A stretch of DNA of 8,992 bases. Source: PLA2 sp036273915 (GTDB lineage Bacteria > Planctomycetota > PLA2). The stretch covers positions 1 through 8,992 of the forward strand of contig DASUGR010000145.1 of the NCBI GenBank assembly GCA_036273915.1, in the 5' to 3' direction. The notes beneath the pieces were generated by a model. That model ran no database searches and had not been told where the DNA came from. It was given only the letters and a program-made list of their open reading frames with translations. Shown here piece by piece: positions 1 to 5,456 of this stretch (position 1 is its first letter; every line of letters begins with the position of its first letter). A program made the translations under genes and the position numbers.

Positions 1-1184
1 AGGTTCGCGACCATCGTCCCGAGCGCCGCCCCGAACGCGCCGATCGCGGCGGCGACCGAGCCGCCACCGGGCGCGACCGACTCCGATGCGGTCTCCTCGG
101 TGAAGCGGTCGAGCGGCATGTCGACGAGACGCTTCCGCGCGCCCTTGAGCGCGTACTCGACGATCTTCCTCTCCGGGTCGAACGGCGCGAGCGCGGAGAG
201 GCCGAGCGTCTGCGCCGCGATCCGGATGAGCTCGCGGTCGGCGACCCCGGTCGAGCGCTGCTGCCTCCGGAGGAAGTGGCGGCCGGCGTCGAGCATCGCC
301 TGCAGCGGCACGAGGCCCACGAGCTCGGAGCCCGTCACGCGCACGCCCCTGGACTCCGCGCTCCGGCAGACGGCGTCGAACGCGGCGTGGAGCGGCGTGA
401 CCGCGAGGTTCGTGAGGTTGAGCGAGACCTGCGCGATCCCGTACTCCTCGATGAACCAGCCGATCCCCTTCACGGACCTGAGCGCGCCGGGGACCCAGAC
501 GGTCTCGCCCTTCGCGTCGACGACGACCTCGCCGGTGAGCGGGTGGCCCTTCCGTTTCGGGCGGCCCTTCTCGCGCACGTCGAACGCGATGGCGTTGGCG
601 CGCCGCGTGGACGTCGTGTTGAGGTTCACGTTGTAGGCAACGAGGAAGTCGCGCGCGCCGACCGCGGTCGCGCCCGAGCGGGCGTTGAACTTCGCGGGGC
701 CGAAGTCGGGCTTCCAGCGCGGGTCGGCGAGGCGCCGCGCGAGCCCCTCGTACTCCCCCGCGCGGACGACCGCGAGGTTCCTCCGCTCCTCGCGCGTCGC
801 GGCGTGTTCGTAGCAGTAGACGGTGAGGGCGACCTCCTCGCCGAGGCGCCGCGCGAGGTCGCGGGCGAGCGCCGCGGTCTCCTCCATCGTGATGCCGGAG
901 ACGGGCACGAGCGGGCAGACGTCGAGCGCGCCGAAGCGGGGGTGCTCCCCCTTGTGGCGCCGCATGTCGATCAGCTCGGTCGCCTTCCGCGCGAGGCGAA
1001 GGGCGGCCTCGACGACCGCCGCGGGCTCGCCGGCGAAGGTGACGACCGTGCGGTTCGTCGCCTTGCCGGGGTCGACGTCCAAGAGCTTCACGCCCTCGCC
1101 CTTCTCGACCTCGCCCGTGATGGCGCGGATGACGTCTCCGTCCCGCCCCTCGGAAAAATTCGGCACGCACGCAATCACACCCAT
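1..1184 (-). CDS. ftcD: Bifunctional glutamate formimidoyltransferase / formimidoyl-THF cyclodeaminase (FTCD), 3' end cut off
   Basis: This enzyme moves the formimino group of N-formimino-L-glutamate, a product of histidine breakdown, to tetrahydrofolate (EC 2.1.2.5). It then cyclises it with loss of ammonia to 5,10-methenyl-THF (EC 4.3.1.4). It is cytosolic. The first 394 codons are visible. The start MGVIACVPNFSEGRD is the typical formiminotransferase N-terminus. Residues 74-90 (MRRHKGEHPRFGALDVC) contain the conserved active-site histidine region, with His81 the likely catalytic base by family alignment. The stretch GIGWFIEEYGIAQVSLNLTN is the substrate/folate region of the second transferase subdomain. 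After a linker the cyclodeaminase domain opens with APGGGSVAAAIGAFGAALG and runs off the left edge. A fused enzyme of this kind is about 540 residues in mammals, so roughly a quarter is missing. The ATG at 1184 directly precedes the conserved start, and a TACCCT hexamer lies 8 nt upstream. No other histidine-catabolic gene is visible. Confidence 0.95.
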   Translation of the reverse strand, partial: MGVIACVPNFSEGRDGDVIRAITGEVEKGEGVKLLDVDPGKATNRTVVTFAGEPAAVVEAALRLARKATELIDMRRHKGEHPRFGALDVCPLVPVSGITMEETAALARDLARRLGEEVALTVYCYEHAATREERRNLAVVRAGEYEGLARRLADPRWKPDFGPAKFNARSGATAVGARDFLVAYNVNLNTTSTRRANAIAFDVREKGRPKRKGHPLTGEVVVDAKGETVWVPGALRSVKGIGWFIEEYGIAQVSLNLTNLAVTPLHAAFDAVCRSAESRGVRVTGSELVGLVPLQAMLDAGRHFLRRQQRSTGVADRELIRIAAQTLGLSALAPFDPERKIVEYALKGARKRLVDMPLDRFTEETASESVAPGGGSVAAAIGAFGAALGTMVAN

Positions 1185-1192
1185 GGCCCTAC

Positions 1193-1198
1193 AGGGTA
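1193..1198 (-). promoter_or_regulatory. Putative -10 element of ftcD
   Basis: TACCCT read on the minus strand ends 8 nt before the ATG at 1184. The spacing matches that seen at most other starts here and would place the transcript start at or within a few bases of the start codon. The spacer holds GTAGGG, a possible weak ribosome-binding sequence. No good -35 hexamer is seen; that position is occupied by a palindrome at 1209-1223. Confidence 0.4.
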
Positions 1199-1208
1199 AC
1201 GGTTAACG

Positions 1209-1223
1209 TGCGGAACTTCCGCA
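1209..1223. promoter_or_regulatory. Perfect 15-bp palindrome, candidate operator of ftcD
   Basis: TGCGGAA-C-TTCCGCA is a perfect inverted repeat with 7-bp arms and a 1-bp centre. It lies 10 bp upstream of the putative ftcD -10 hexamer and so covers the expected -35 position. The left nine bases (TGCGGAACT) recur in direct orientation at 1259-1267, exactly 50 bp away. A dimeric repressor or activator site is the simplest reading. No regulator is encoded in the window to pair with it. Confidence 0.4.
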
Positions 1224-1284
1224 AGCCGTTTGCTGGGCAGGGGTTGCGCCAGTCAGGATGCGGAACTCGTGCCGCACCGCCCGA

Positions 1285-1845
1285 CTACTCCTTGAGGATC
1301 GGGGCGACCGCCCGGAAGTCGTCGGTGCCCGCCTGGCGGAGGATCTCGAAGAGCACCATCTCCGTGCTCATCACCTGGACGCCGGAGTCCCGCATCCGGG
1401 CGAGCGCCAGATCCCGGTCGCGCGGCCGCCGCGACGACGTGGCATCCGCCGCGAGCGCCACCTGCCGGCCATCCCGCACGAGGTCGAGCGCGGTCTGACA
1501 GACGCACACGTGCGCCTCGATCCCGGAGAGCACCCACTGCTCCCGCCGAACCCCGGCGACCGCCTTCCGGAACCCCTCGTCCCCGCCGCACGAGAACGTC
1601 ACCTTCTCGATCGGCGCCGCGCCCGACGGCAGCACGGAAGCGAGCTCCGGCACCGTGCGCCCGAGCCGGGCCGGGTACTGCTCGGTGACGACCACCGGCA
1701 GCCCGAGCCGGGCGAAGAAGCGCACGAGCCGCGAGCACTGCGCGACGACACCCGGCATCCCGTCGATCAGGTCGCGGAACCGCTCCTGCACGTCGACGAG
1801 GACGAGCGCGACGCGCGACTTCTCGAGACGAGGGGGGACTTCCAT
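1285..1845 (-). CDS. Isochorismatase-family cysteine hydrolase
   Basis: A 186-residue protein of the isochorismatase-like cysteine hydrolase family, closest in motif style to the ISOC1/ISOC2 (YcaC-like) group. With the ATG at 1845 as residue 1, the family's catalytic triad is visible: Asp18 in LVLVDVQERF, Lys81 in PIEKVTFSC and the nucleophile Cys114 in GIEAHVCVCQTALDL. A second cysteine follows at 116. The length is normal for the family. The same frame stays open upstream to a GTG at 1899, but those 18 codons are unlike the family and the domain begins right after the ATG, so the ATG is preferred. It is 100 nt upstream of ftcD on the same strand. The substrate cannot be told from sequence: isochorismatases, nicotinamidases and amidases share this fold, and ISOC-type members mostly have no assigned reaction. 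A link to histidine or folate breakdown is only positional. Confidence 0.9.
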   Translation of the reverse strand: MEVPPRLEKSRVALVLVDVQERFRDLIDGMPGVVAQCSRLVRFFARLGLPVVVTEQYPARLGRTVPELASVLPSGAAPIEKVTFSCGGDEGFRKAVAGVRREQWVLSGIEAHVCVCQTALDLVRDGRQVALAADATSSRRPRDRDLALARMRDSGVQVMSTEMVLFEILRQAGTDDFRAVAPILKE

Positions 1846-1880
1846 GGGCCTGCGCCGCTCAGCCGTGAGCGGCGCCCCCG

Positions 1881-1886
1881 AGGATA
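1881..1886 (-). promoter_or_regulatory. Putative -10 element of the isochorismatase-family gene
   Basis: TATCCT on the minus strand ends 35 nt before the ATG at 1845. It would give a leader of about 28 nt holding GAGCGGCGCAGG as a weak ribosome-binding sequence. It is the only TAnnnT hexamer that fits well in this 134-nt divergent spacer on this strand, and the spacing differs from the other genes here. Confidence 0.3.
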
Positions 1887-1965
1887 CCGCAATCGCCACC
1901 GGCGTGCCCGCCGCTCGTCGGCTGCGGCGGCCCGAGTCCGGGGGTATGAAGGGGCTCCGGGGACC

Positions 1966-1971
1966 TAGAAT
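1966..1971 (+). promoter_or_regulatory. Putative -10 element, LURP-one-like gene
   Basis: TAGAAT ends 8 nt before the ATG at 1980. The spacer CCAACGAC has no Shine-Dalgarno sequence, so the message is probably leaderless or nearly so. No -35-like hexamer is seen 17 nt further upstream. Confidence 0.5.
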
Positions 1972-1979
1972 CCAACGAC

Positions 1980-2546
1980 ATGTTCGACCTCGACCGCTTC
2001 CTCGTCCGACGCAAGGTCTTCCGGATCCTCGGCGCCGGCTTCCACGTCTACGACCCGACGGGCAACGTCGTCGGGTTCAGCGAGCAGCGCGCGTTCAAGC
2101 TCAAGGAGGACATCCGCGTCTACACCGACGACCGGAAGTCGACGGAGCTCCTCTCGATCCGCGCGCGGCAGATCGTCGACTTCTCGGCGGCATACGACGT
2201 CGTGGACAGCGCGCAGGGCAAGAAGGTCGGGGCGCTCCGCCGCAAGGGATGGTCCTCCATCCTCCGCGACTCCTGGGAGATCCTCGACGACGGCGACCGC
2301 GTGGTCGCGCGCGTGCGGGAGGACTCGACGGCGCTCGCCCTGCTGCGCCGCTTCCTCACGAACCTGATCCCCCAGAGCTTCCACGTCATCGCCGCCGGCG
2401 AGCGGCAGGTGGCGAGGATGCGCCAGCACTTCAACCCGTTCGTGTTCAAGCTCGATGTCGAGATCGACGCCGGCTGCCCGATCGACCGGCGGCTCATCCT
2501 CTCGGCGGCGATCCTCCTGGCCGCGATCGAGGGGCGCCAGGGTTGA
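1980..2546 (+). CDS. LURP-one-related / tubby-C-like (phospholipid scramblase-related) protein
   Basis: A 188-residue cytosolic protein resembling the LURP-one-related / scramblase-like family, which folds as a tubby-type beta barrel around a hydrophobic C-terminal helix. The opening MFDLDRFLVRRKVFRILGAG, the segment FKLKEDIRVYTD (39-50), LLSIRARQIVDFSAAYDVVD (57-76) and KKVGALRRKGWSSILRDSWE (81-100) give the strand pattern and 'GxxRRKGWxSxxRDxWEI' signature I associate with bacterial members. The apolar stretch near residues 171-184 (RLILSAAILLAAIEG) would be the central helix rather than a membrane anchor. The function of bacterial homologues is not established; lipid or membrane binding is inferred from the fold. 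There is no signal peptide. It starts divergently from the isochorismatase-family gene and its stop overlaps the next gene by four bases, so the two are likely co-translated. Confidence 0.8.
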   Translation: MFDLDRFLVRRKVFRILGAGFHVYDPTGNVVGFSEQRAFKLKEDIRVYTDDRKSTELLSIRARQIVDFSAAYDVVDSAQGKKVGALRRKGWSSILRDSWEILDDGDRVVARVREDSTALALLRRFLTNLIPQSFHVIAAGERQVARMRQHFNPFVFKLDVEIDAGCPIDRRLILSAAILLAAIEGRQG

Positions 2547-2809
2547 CGCGCCGGGCCTCCTGCGCCTGCGGCAACGAGTTCGAGGTGGAGGACGATCTGG
2601 CGGGCGGCATCACGAACTGCACGCGGTGCGGCAAGGCGGTCGAGGTCGGAGGGCTCAAGGATCCCGCGTGGCGGCTCCTCCAGGCCGCCGCTGCCGCGGG
2701 TTGGGCGTGCGCGACGGCGGCGGCCTACTTCCGCTGGGGCCTCGGCGGCGCCGCGCTGACGGCGCTTTGCCTTGCCGCGATCCTCTGGCTCGTCTCGCGC
2801 GCGCTCTGA
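2543..2809 (+). CDS. Small zinc-ribbon protein with two C-terminal membrane segments
   Basis: An 88-residue protein starting at TTG (2543-2545), which overlaps the TGA of the preceding gene in the sequence TTGA. The frame is open well upstream, but there it only shadows the previous gene; this start removes all but the domain. GAGGGG and AGGG upstream can serve as ribosome-binding sequence. Residues 7-29 form CxC-x16-CxxC (Cys7, Cys9, Cys26, Cys29), a zinc-ribbon pattern as in small rubredoxin-like or 'FmdB-like' knuckles. Two hydrophobic helices follow at about 43-63 and 66-84, with a short turn (FRWG), and the chain ends in SRAL. It should be an inner-membrane protein with its metal knuckle on one face. 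The function is unknown. Coupling to the LURP-one-like gene suggests they act together, perhaps at the membrane. Confidence 0.75.
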   Translation: MTRRASCACGNEFEVEDDLAGGITNCTRCGKAVEVGGLKDPAWRLLQAAAAAGWACATAAAYFRWGLGGAALTALCLAAILWLVSRAL

Positions 2810-2856
2810 CCGGTCCCACCGCCCCCCAGCCCCCCCGGGATCCGGGCCCCGCCCGT

Positions 2857-2862
2857 TACAAT
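2857..2862 (+). promoter_or_regulatory. Putative -10 element, cysteine-synthase-family gene
   Basis: TACAAT ends 10 nt before the ATG at 2873. The spacer CGCGACGCCG has no Shine-Dalgarno sequence. It lies in the 63-nt gap after the zinc-ribbon gene, so the enzyme is probably transcribed on its own. A small GC inverted repeat (CCCGG-GAT-CCGGG, 2834-2846) sits just upstream. Confidence 0.5.
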
Positions 2863-2872
2863 CGCGACGCCG

Positions 2873-3826
2873 ATGACCTACCTCGAAGCGATCGGCAACA
2901 CGCCGCTCATCGTCGCCGACGGCATCTACGTCAAGCTCGAATGCGCGAACCCGGGCGGGAGCGTGAAGGACCGGATCGCCGCCTTCATGCTCCTCGAGGC
3001 GCAGCGCCGCGGCGACCTGAAGCCCGGCGACACGGTCGTCGAGACGACCTCCGGCAACACCGGCATCGCGCTGTCGCTCTCCGCGGCGTCGCTCGGCCAC
3101 AAGCTGATCATCTTCATGCCCGAGCACATGAGCAGGGAGCGCGTAGAGATGATGCGGCGCTTCGGCGCGGACGTGCGGCTGACGCCGAAGGACGAGGGGT
3201 TCGCGGGGGCGGTGCGGTACCGCGACGCCTTCCGCGGCAAGCCGGGCTACTACGTGCCCGACCAGTTCGCCAACCCCGACAACGCGCGCTGCCACGAGCT
3301 CACGACCGGACGCGAGATCGTCGACCAGCTGCGCGCGCTCGGCTGCGCGAGGCTCGACTGGTTCGTCGCGGGCGTCGGCACGGGCGGGACGCTGATGGGC
3401 GTCGGGGCGGCGCTGCGCGCGGCGATGCCGGGCGTCCGGCTCGCGGCCGTCGAGCCCGACGAATCGGCCGTGATGAGCGGCGGCGCGGCGGGCGACCACG
3501 GCATCATGGGCATCGGCGACGGCTTCGTCCCCGAGATCGTCGACCTGAAGGCCGTCGACGAGGTCGTGCGCGTGTCGACCGCGGAGGCGCATGCCGCGGC
3601 GGCGGCGATCCGGCTCGCGCACGGCCACTGCGTCGGGCGGAGCTCCGGCGCGAACCAGGTCGCGGCGCGGCGGCTCCACGGGCGCGGCGCGGTCGTGGCG
3701 ACGGTGTGGGCCGACTGCGCGGACCGCTACGAGTCGGTCGGCCTGCAGGGCCCGGCGCAGGACGGCATCTCGTGCTCGCTGCGCTCCTCGTGCGCCGAGC
3801 GCACGCGCGCGATGCTCGGCCCCTAG
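2873..3826 (+). CDS. PLP-dependent cysteine-synthase-family enzyme (CysK/CysM-like)
   Basis: A 317-residue fold-type II pyridoxal-phosphate enzyme of the cysteine synthase / cystathionine beta-synthase family. Family reactions replace the beta substituent of O-acetyl- or O-phosphoserine with sulfide or thiosulfate. Visible landmarks are YLEAIGNTPL at the N-terminus, the PLP lysine Lys32 in NPGGSVKDR, the substrate loop TSGNTG (59-64), QFANPDN (131-137), the phosphate-binding loop GVGTGGT (167-173), IMGIGDGFVP (211-220) and SSGAN (257-261), where the serine contacts the pyridine nitrogen. All key residues are present, so it should be active. The C-terminus is unusual: after the common ADRYES the chain continues about 29 residues, with Cys301 and Cys307 (Cys282 precedes ADRYES). 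The sulfur donor and serine substrate cannot be decided from motifs, so no gene symbol is given. It has its own putative promoter. Confidence 0.92.
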   Translation: MTYLEAIGNTPLIVADGIYVKLECANPGGSVKDRIAAFMLLEAQRRGDLKPGDTVVETTSGNTGIALSLSAASLGHKLIIFMPEHMSRERVEMMRRFGADVRLTPKDEGFAGAVRYRDAFRGKPGYYVPDQFANPDNARCHELTTGREIVDQLRALGCARLDWFVAGVGTGGTLMGVGAALRAAMPGVRLAAVEPDESAVMSGGAAGDHGIMGIGDGFVPEIVDLKAVDEVVRVSTAEAHAAAAAIRLAHGHCVGRSSGANQVAARRLHGRGAVVATVWADCADRYESVGLQGPAQDGISCSLRSSCAERTRAMLGP

Positions 3827-3838
3827 CCCGTGGGCTAG
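3823..3838. repeat. 16-bp inverted repeat over a stop codon
   Basis: CTAGCCC-GT-GGGCTAG, with 7-bp perfect arms and a 2-nt centre, covers the TAG stop of the cysteine-synthase-family gene. It could form a short hairpin in the 3' end of that message, but there is no following U-run. Half of it resembles the palindrome at 8845-8858. Confidence 0.5.
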
Positions 3839-3844
3839 CGGCCG

Positions 3845-3866
3845 GAAGGGAGGGGGCTCCGGGGGC
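3845..3866 (+). repeat. 22-nt exact inverted copy of 7209-7230 (intergenic copy)
   Basis: The 22 bases 3845-3866 on the plus strand equal 7209-7230 on the minus strand without mismatch; the flanks diverge at once on both sides. The block is G-rich (it begins GAAGGGAGGG). Here it lies between two convergent genes. The other copy is inside the coding sequence of the repeat-domain protein. Confidence 0.7.
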
Positions 3867-3873
3867 AGCGCGC

Positions 3874-3895
3874 CGCCGCGGTCGCAGCCGCGGCG
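3874..3895. terminator. GC hairpin between convergent genes, possible bidirectional terminator
   Basis: CGCCGCGG, loop TCGCAG, CCGCGGCG form a perfect 8-bp stem, extendable past a C-C mismatch by two more pairs. It lies in the 87-nt gap between the stops at 3826 (plus) and 3914 (minus). There is no T-run on either side, so it would be a non-canonical terminator or rely on Rho. The location supports a termination role. Confidence 0.35.
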
Positions 3896-3913
3896 CCGGG
3901 ACCTGGTGACCCG

Positions 3914-5443
3914 CTACCCCGAGCCGTCCCCCGACGGCGCGGCCTTCTTGGCCGCCTTCCGCGCCGCCTCGAAGGCCTTCTTCTTCTCGGGCCAGAACTC
4001 GAGATCCTGCGGCTCGGCCTCGTCGCCGAACTGCTGCGCGTGGACGTAGAGCCCGTCGGAGTCCCGCGCCATCGCCTGGAGCAGGTCGAACTGGTGGTTG
4101 TGGAGCCCGACGGTCTCGAAGCGGACGTTCTGGAGCGTGGCGATGAGCCACGCCTCGTCGCGGAGCCGCTCGGGCCGGTTGGCGAGCTCGCCGTCGGTCG
4201 GCCGCCCGTCGGTCACGAAGACGATCGTGTCGGCGCCCTTGTCGAAGTTCCCGTCGAGCCCGCCCTTCGCGAACCCCCAGCCCGCGGCGAGGCCCTCGTA
4301 CATCGCGGTGAGGCCCTTCAGCTCCATCCCGGTCTGGAGCTTCGAGCGGATCTGCTCGCGGTTCTTCCCCGTGTTCCTGAGGAACTTCTGGTTCGACGGC
4401 CAGGGTGTGGCCTCCTTGTTGAAGAAGACGAACGCGACCTCCATCTGCTCCGCCGCCTGCTCGAGGCACTGCATCACGTAGGCGCGCACGAGCCCGAAGC
4501 GGGTCGTCACGTTCTCGAAGTCCGGGATGCGCTCGTCGGCGGGCTTGTCCCCCTCGGCCACGCGGTCGATCTTCCACGGCGTCATCATGTCGCCGGTCGT
4601 GTCGATCACGAAGCAGACGCGGTCGCCGAGCACGGGGATCCGGAAGAAGTTGCCGGGGCCGCCCGCCTTCGGGTCGACCTTCGGGAACGCCTTGCCCCAC
4701 GGGTTCGCCTCCCCCTCCGGAACCTCCCCCGATTGCCTCTTCCAGAAGTCCTGCCACGCGGCCGGGTCGCAGGGCAGCTGCTCCATCGCCATCTTCCGGA
4801 GCGCGAGCCACGCGTCGTACCGCACGCGCGAGCTCGGGTCGCCGCAGAAAGCCTGGAAGATCACGGGGAGCGCGTCCTCGTCGCCGAGATCCTTGAGCGC
4901 GACCAGCGCGGCGGCGCGCACCGCGGGCGACTTGTGCTTCTGCACGAACGCCAGAAGGTCCGGGAGCAGCGCGCGGCGGCGGCCCGTGCCGGCGGCCCGG
5001 CAGGCCGCGGCCGCGACGCGCGGGGACGAATCCTTGAGCCCGAGCGCGATCAGCTTCTCCGCCGTGTCGTTCTTCATCGCGCCGAACGCGGTCAGCAGGA
5101 GCACGCGCGTCTCCCACTTCCGGACCGTCGGGTAGAGCTTCGCGATCGCGTCGGTGTTGTCCGGGTCCTTGTAGTTCCCGAGGATGCGCACGGCCTCGCG
5201 GATCGTGTCGGCGGCCTTCTCCTTGGAGAGGACCTCGTCGATGAGGAACTTCGACGCCTCGAAGACGTCGTGCCGCTGGAACCCCCGGAGCATCACGACA
5301 CGCTGGTCGGAGTCCTGCTGGGCCTGGTACTTGCCGGCGATCTCGTCCTTGTAGAACTGCCGGTACCGTTCGATGGCGGGATCCTCGGCGCGCGCCGTCG
5401 CGGCGGGAAGGAGGAGGAGCGCGAGGAGGAGGGAGCGGGCCAT
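3914..5443 (-). CDS. Exported HEAT-repeat / von Willebrand factor A domain protein
   Basis: A 509-residue protein with signal peptide MARSLLLALLLLPAATARA (1-19) ahead of EDPAIERY. Residues about 75-215 are paired amphipathic helices of HEAT type, for example SPRVAAAACRAAGTG and SPAVRAAALVALKDLGDEDALPVI. Residues about 270-470 are a vWA domain: strand DRVCFVIDTTGDMM, strand MEVAFVFFNKEATPW, KGLTAMYEGL (377-386) and DTIVFVTDGRPTDG (405-418). The metal site DxSxS is altered to DTTGD (281-285), while Thr379 and Asp412 remain, so metal binding may be changed. The C-terminal 26 residues are rich in Lys and Ala. The start was set at the ATG of the signal peptide; the 60 upstream codons shadow the neighbour. 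HEAT and vWA domains both mediate protein binding, so a periplasmic or surface scaffold is inferred. The enzyme or partner is unknown. It follows the repeat-domain gene after 10 nt and has its own TAGAAT. Confidence 0.88.
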   Translation of the reverse strand: MARSLLLALLLLPAATARAEDPAIERYRQFYKDEIAGKYQAQQDSDQRVVMLRGFQRHDVFEASKFLIDEVLSKEKAADTIREAVRILGNYKDPDNTDAIAKLYPTVRKWETRVLLLTAFGAMKNDTAEKLIALGLKDSSPRVAAAACRAAGTGRRRALLPDLLAFVQKHKSPAVRAAALVALKDLGDEDALPVIFQAFCGDPSSRVRYDAWLALRKMAMEQLPCDPAAWQDFWKRQSGEVPEGEANPWGKAFPKVDPKAGGPGNFFRIPVLGDRVCFVIDTTGDMMTPWKIDRVAEGDKPADERIPDFENVTTRFGLVRAYVMQCLEQAAEQMEVAFVFFNKEATPWPSNQKFLRNTGKNREQIRSKLQTGMELKGLTAMYEGLAAGWGFAKGGLDGNFDKGADTIVFVTDGRPTDGELANRPERLRDEAWLIATLQNVRFETVGLHNHQFDLLQAMARDSDGLYVHAQQFGDEAEPQDLEFWPEKKKAFEAARKAAKKAAPSGDGSG

Positions 5444-5450
5444 CGGCCCG

Positions 5451-5456
5451 ATTCTA
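5451..5456 (-). promoter_or_regulatory. Putative -10 element of the HEAT/vWA gene, overlapping a stop codon
   Basis: TAGAAT on the minus strand ends 7 nt before the ATG at 5443. Its first three bases are the TAG stop of the upstream gene (5454-5456). The spacer CGGGCCG has no clear Shine-Dalgarno sequence. The HEAT/vWA gene may therefore be expressed both from this promoter and by readthrough from its neighbour. Confidence 0.45.

Noticed and set aside
1846..1899. Upstream GTG start (1899) for the isochorismatase-family protein
   Set aside because: The extra 18 residues lie outside the conserved domain, a TATCCT hexamer (1881-1886) falls inside them, and the ATG at 1845 begins right before the family's first strand.
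2120..3679. 519-codon open frame on the minus strand across three plus-strand genes
   Set aside because: It lies antisense to the LURP-one-like, zinc-ribbon and cysteine-synthase-family genes. Its translation is Arg/Ala/Asp-rich without any domain, as expected from high GC in the third codon position.
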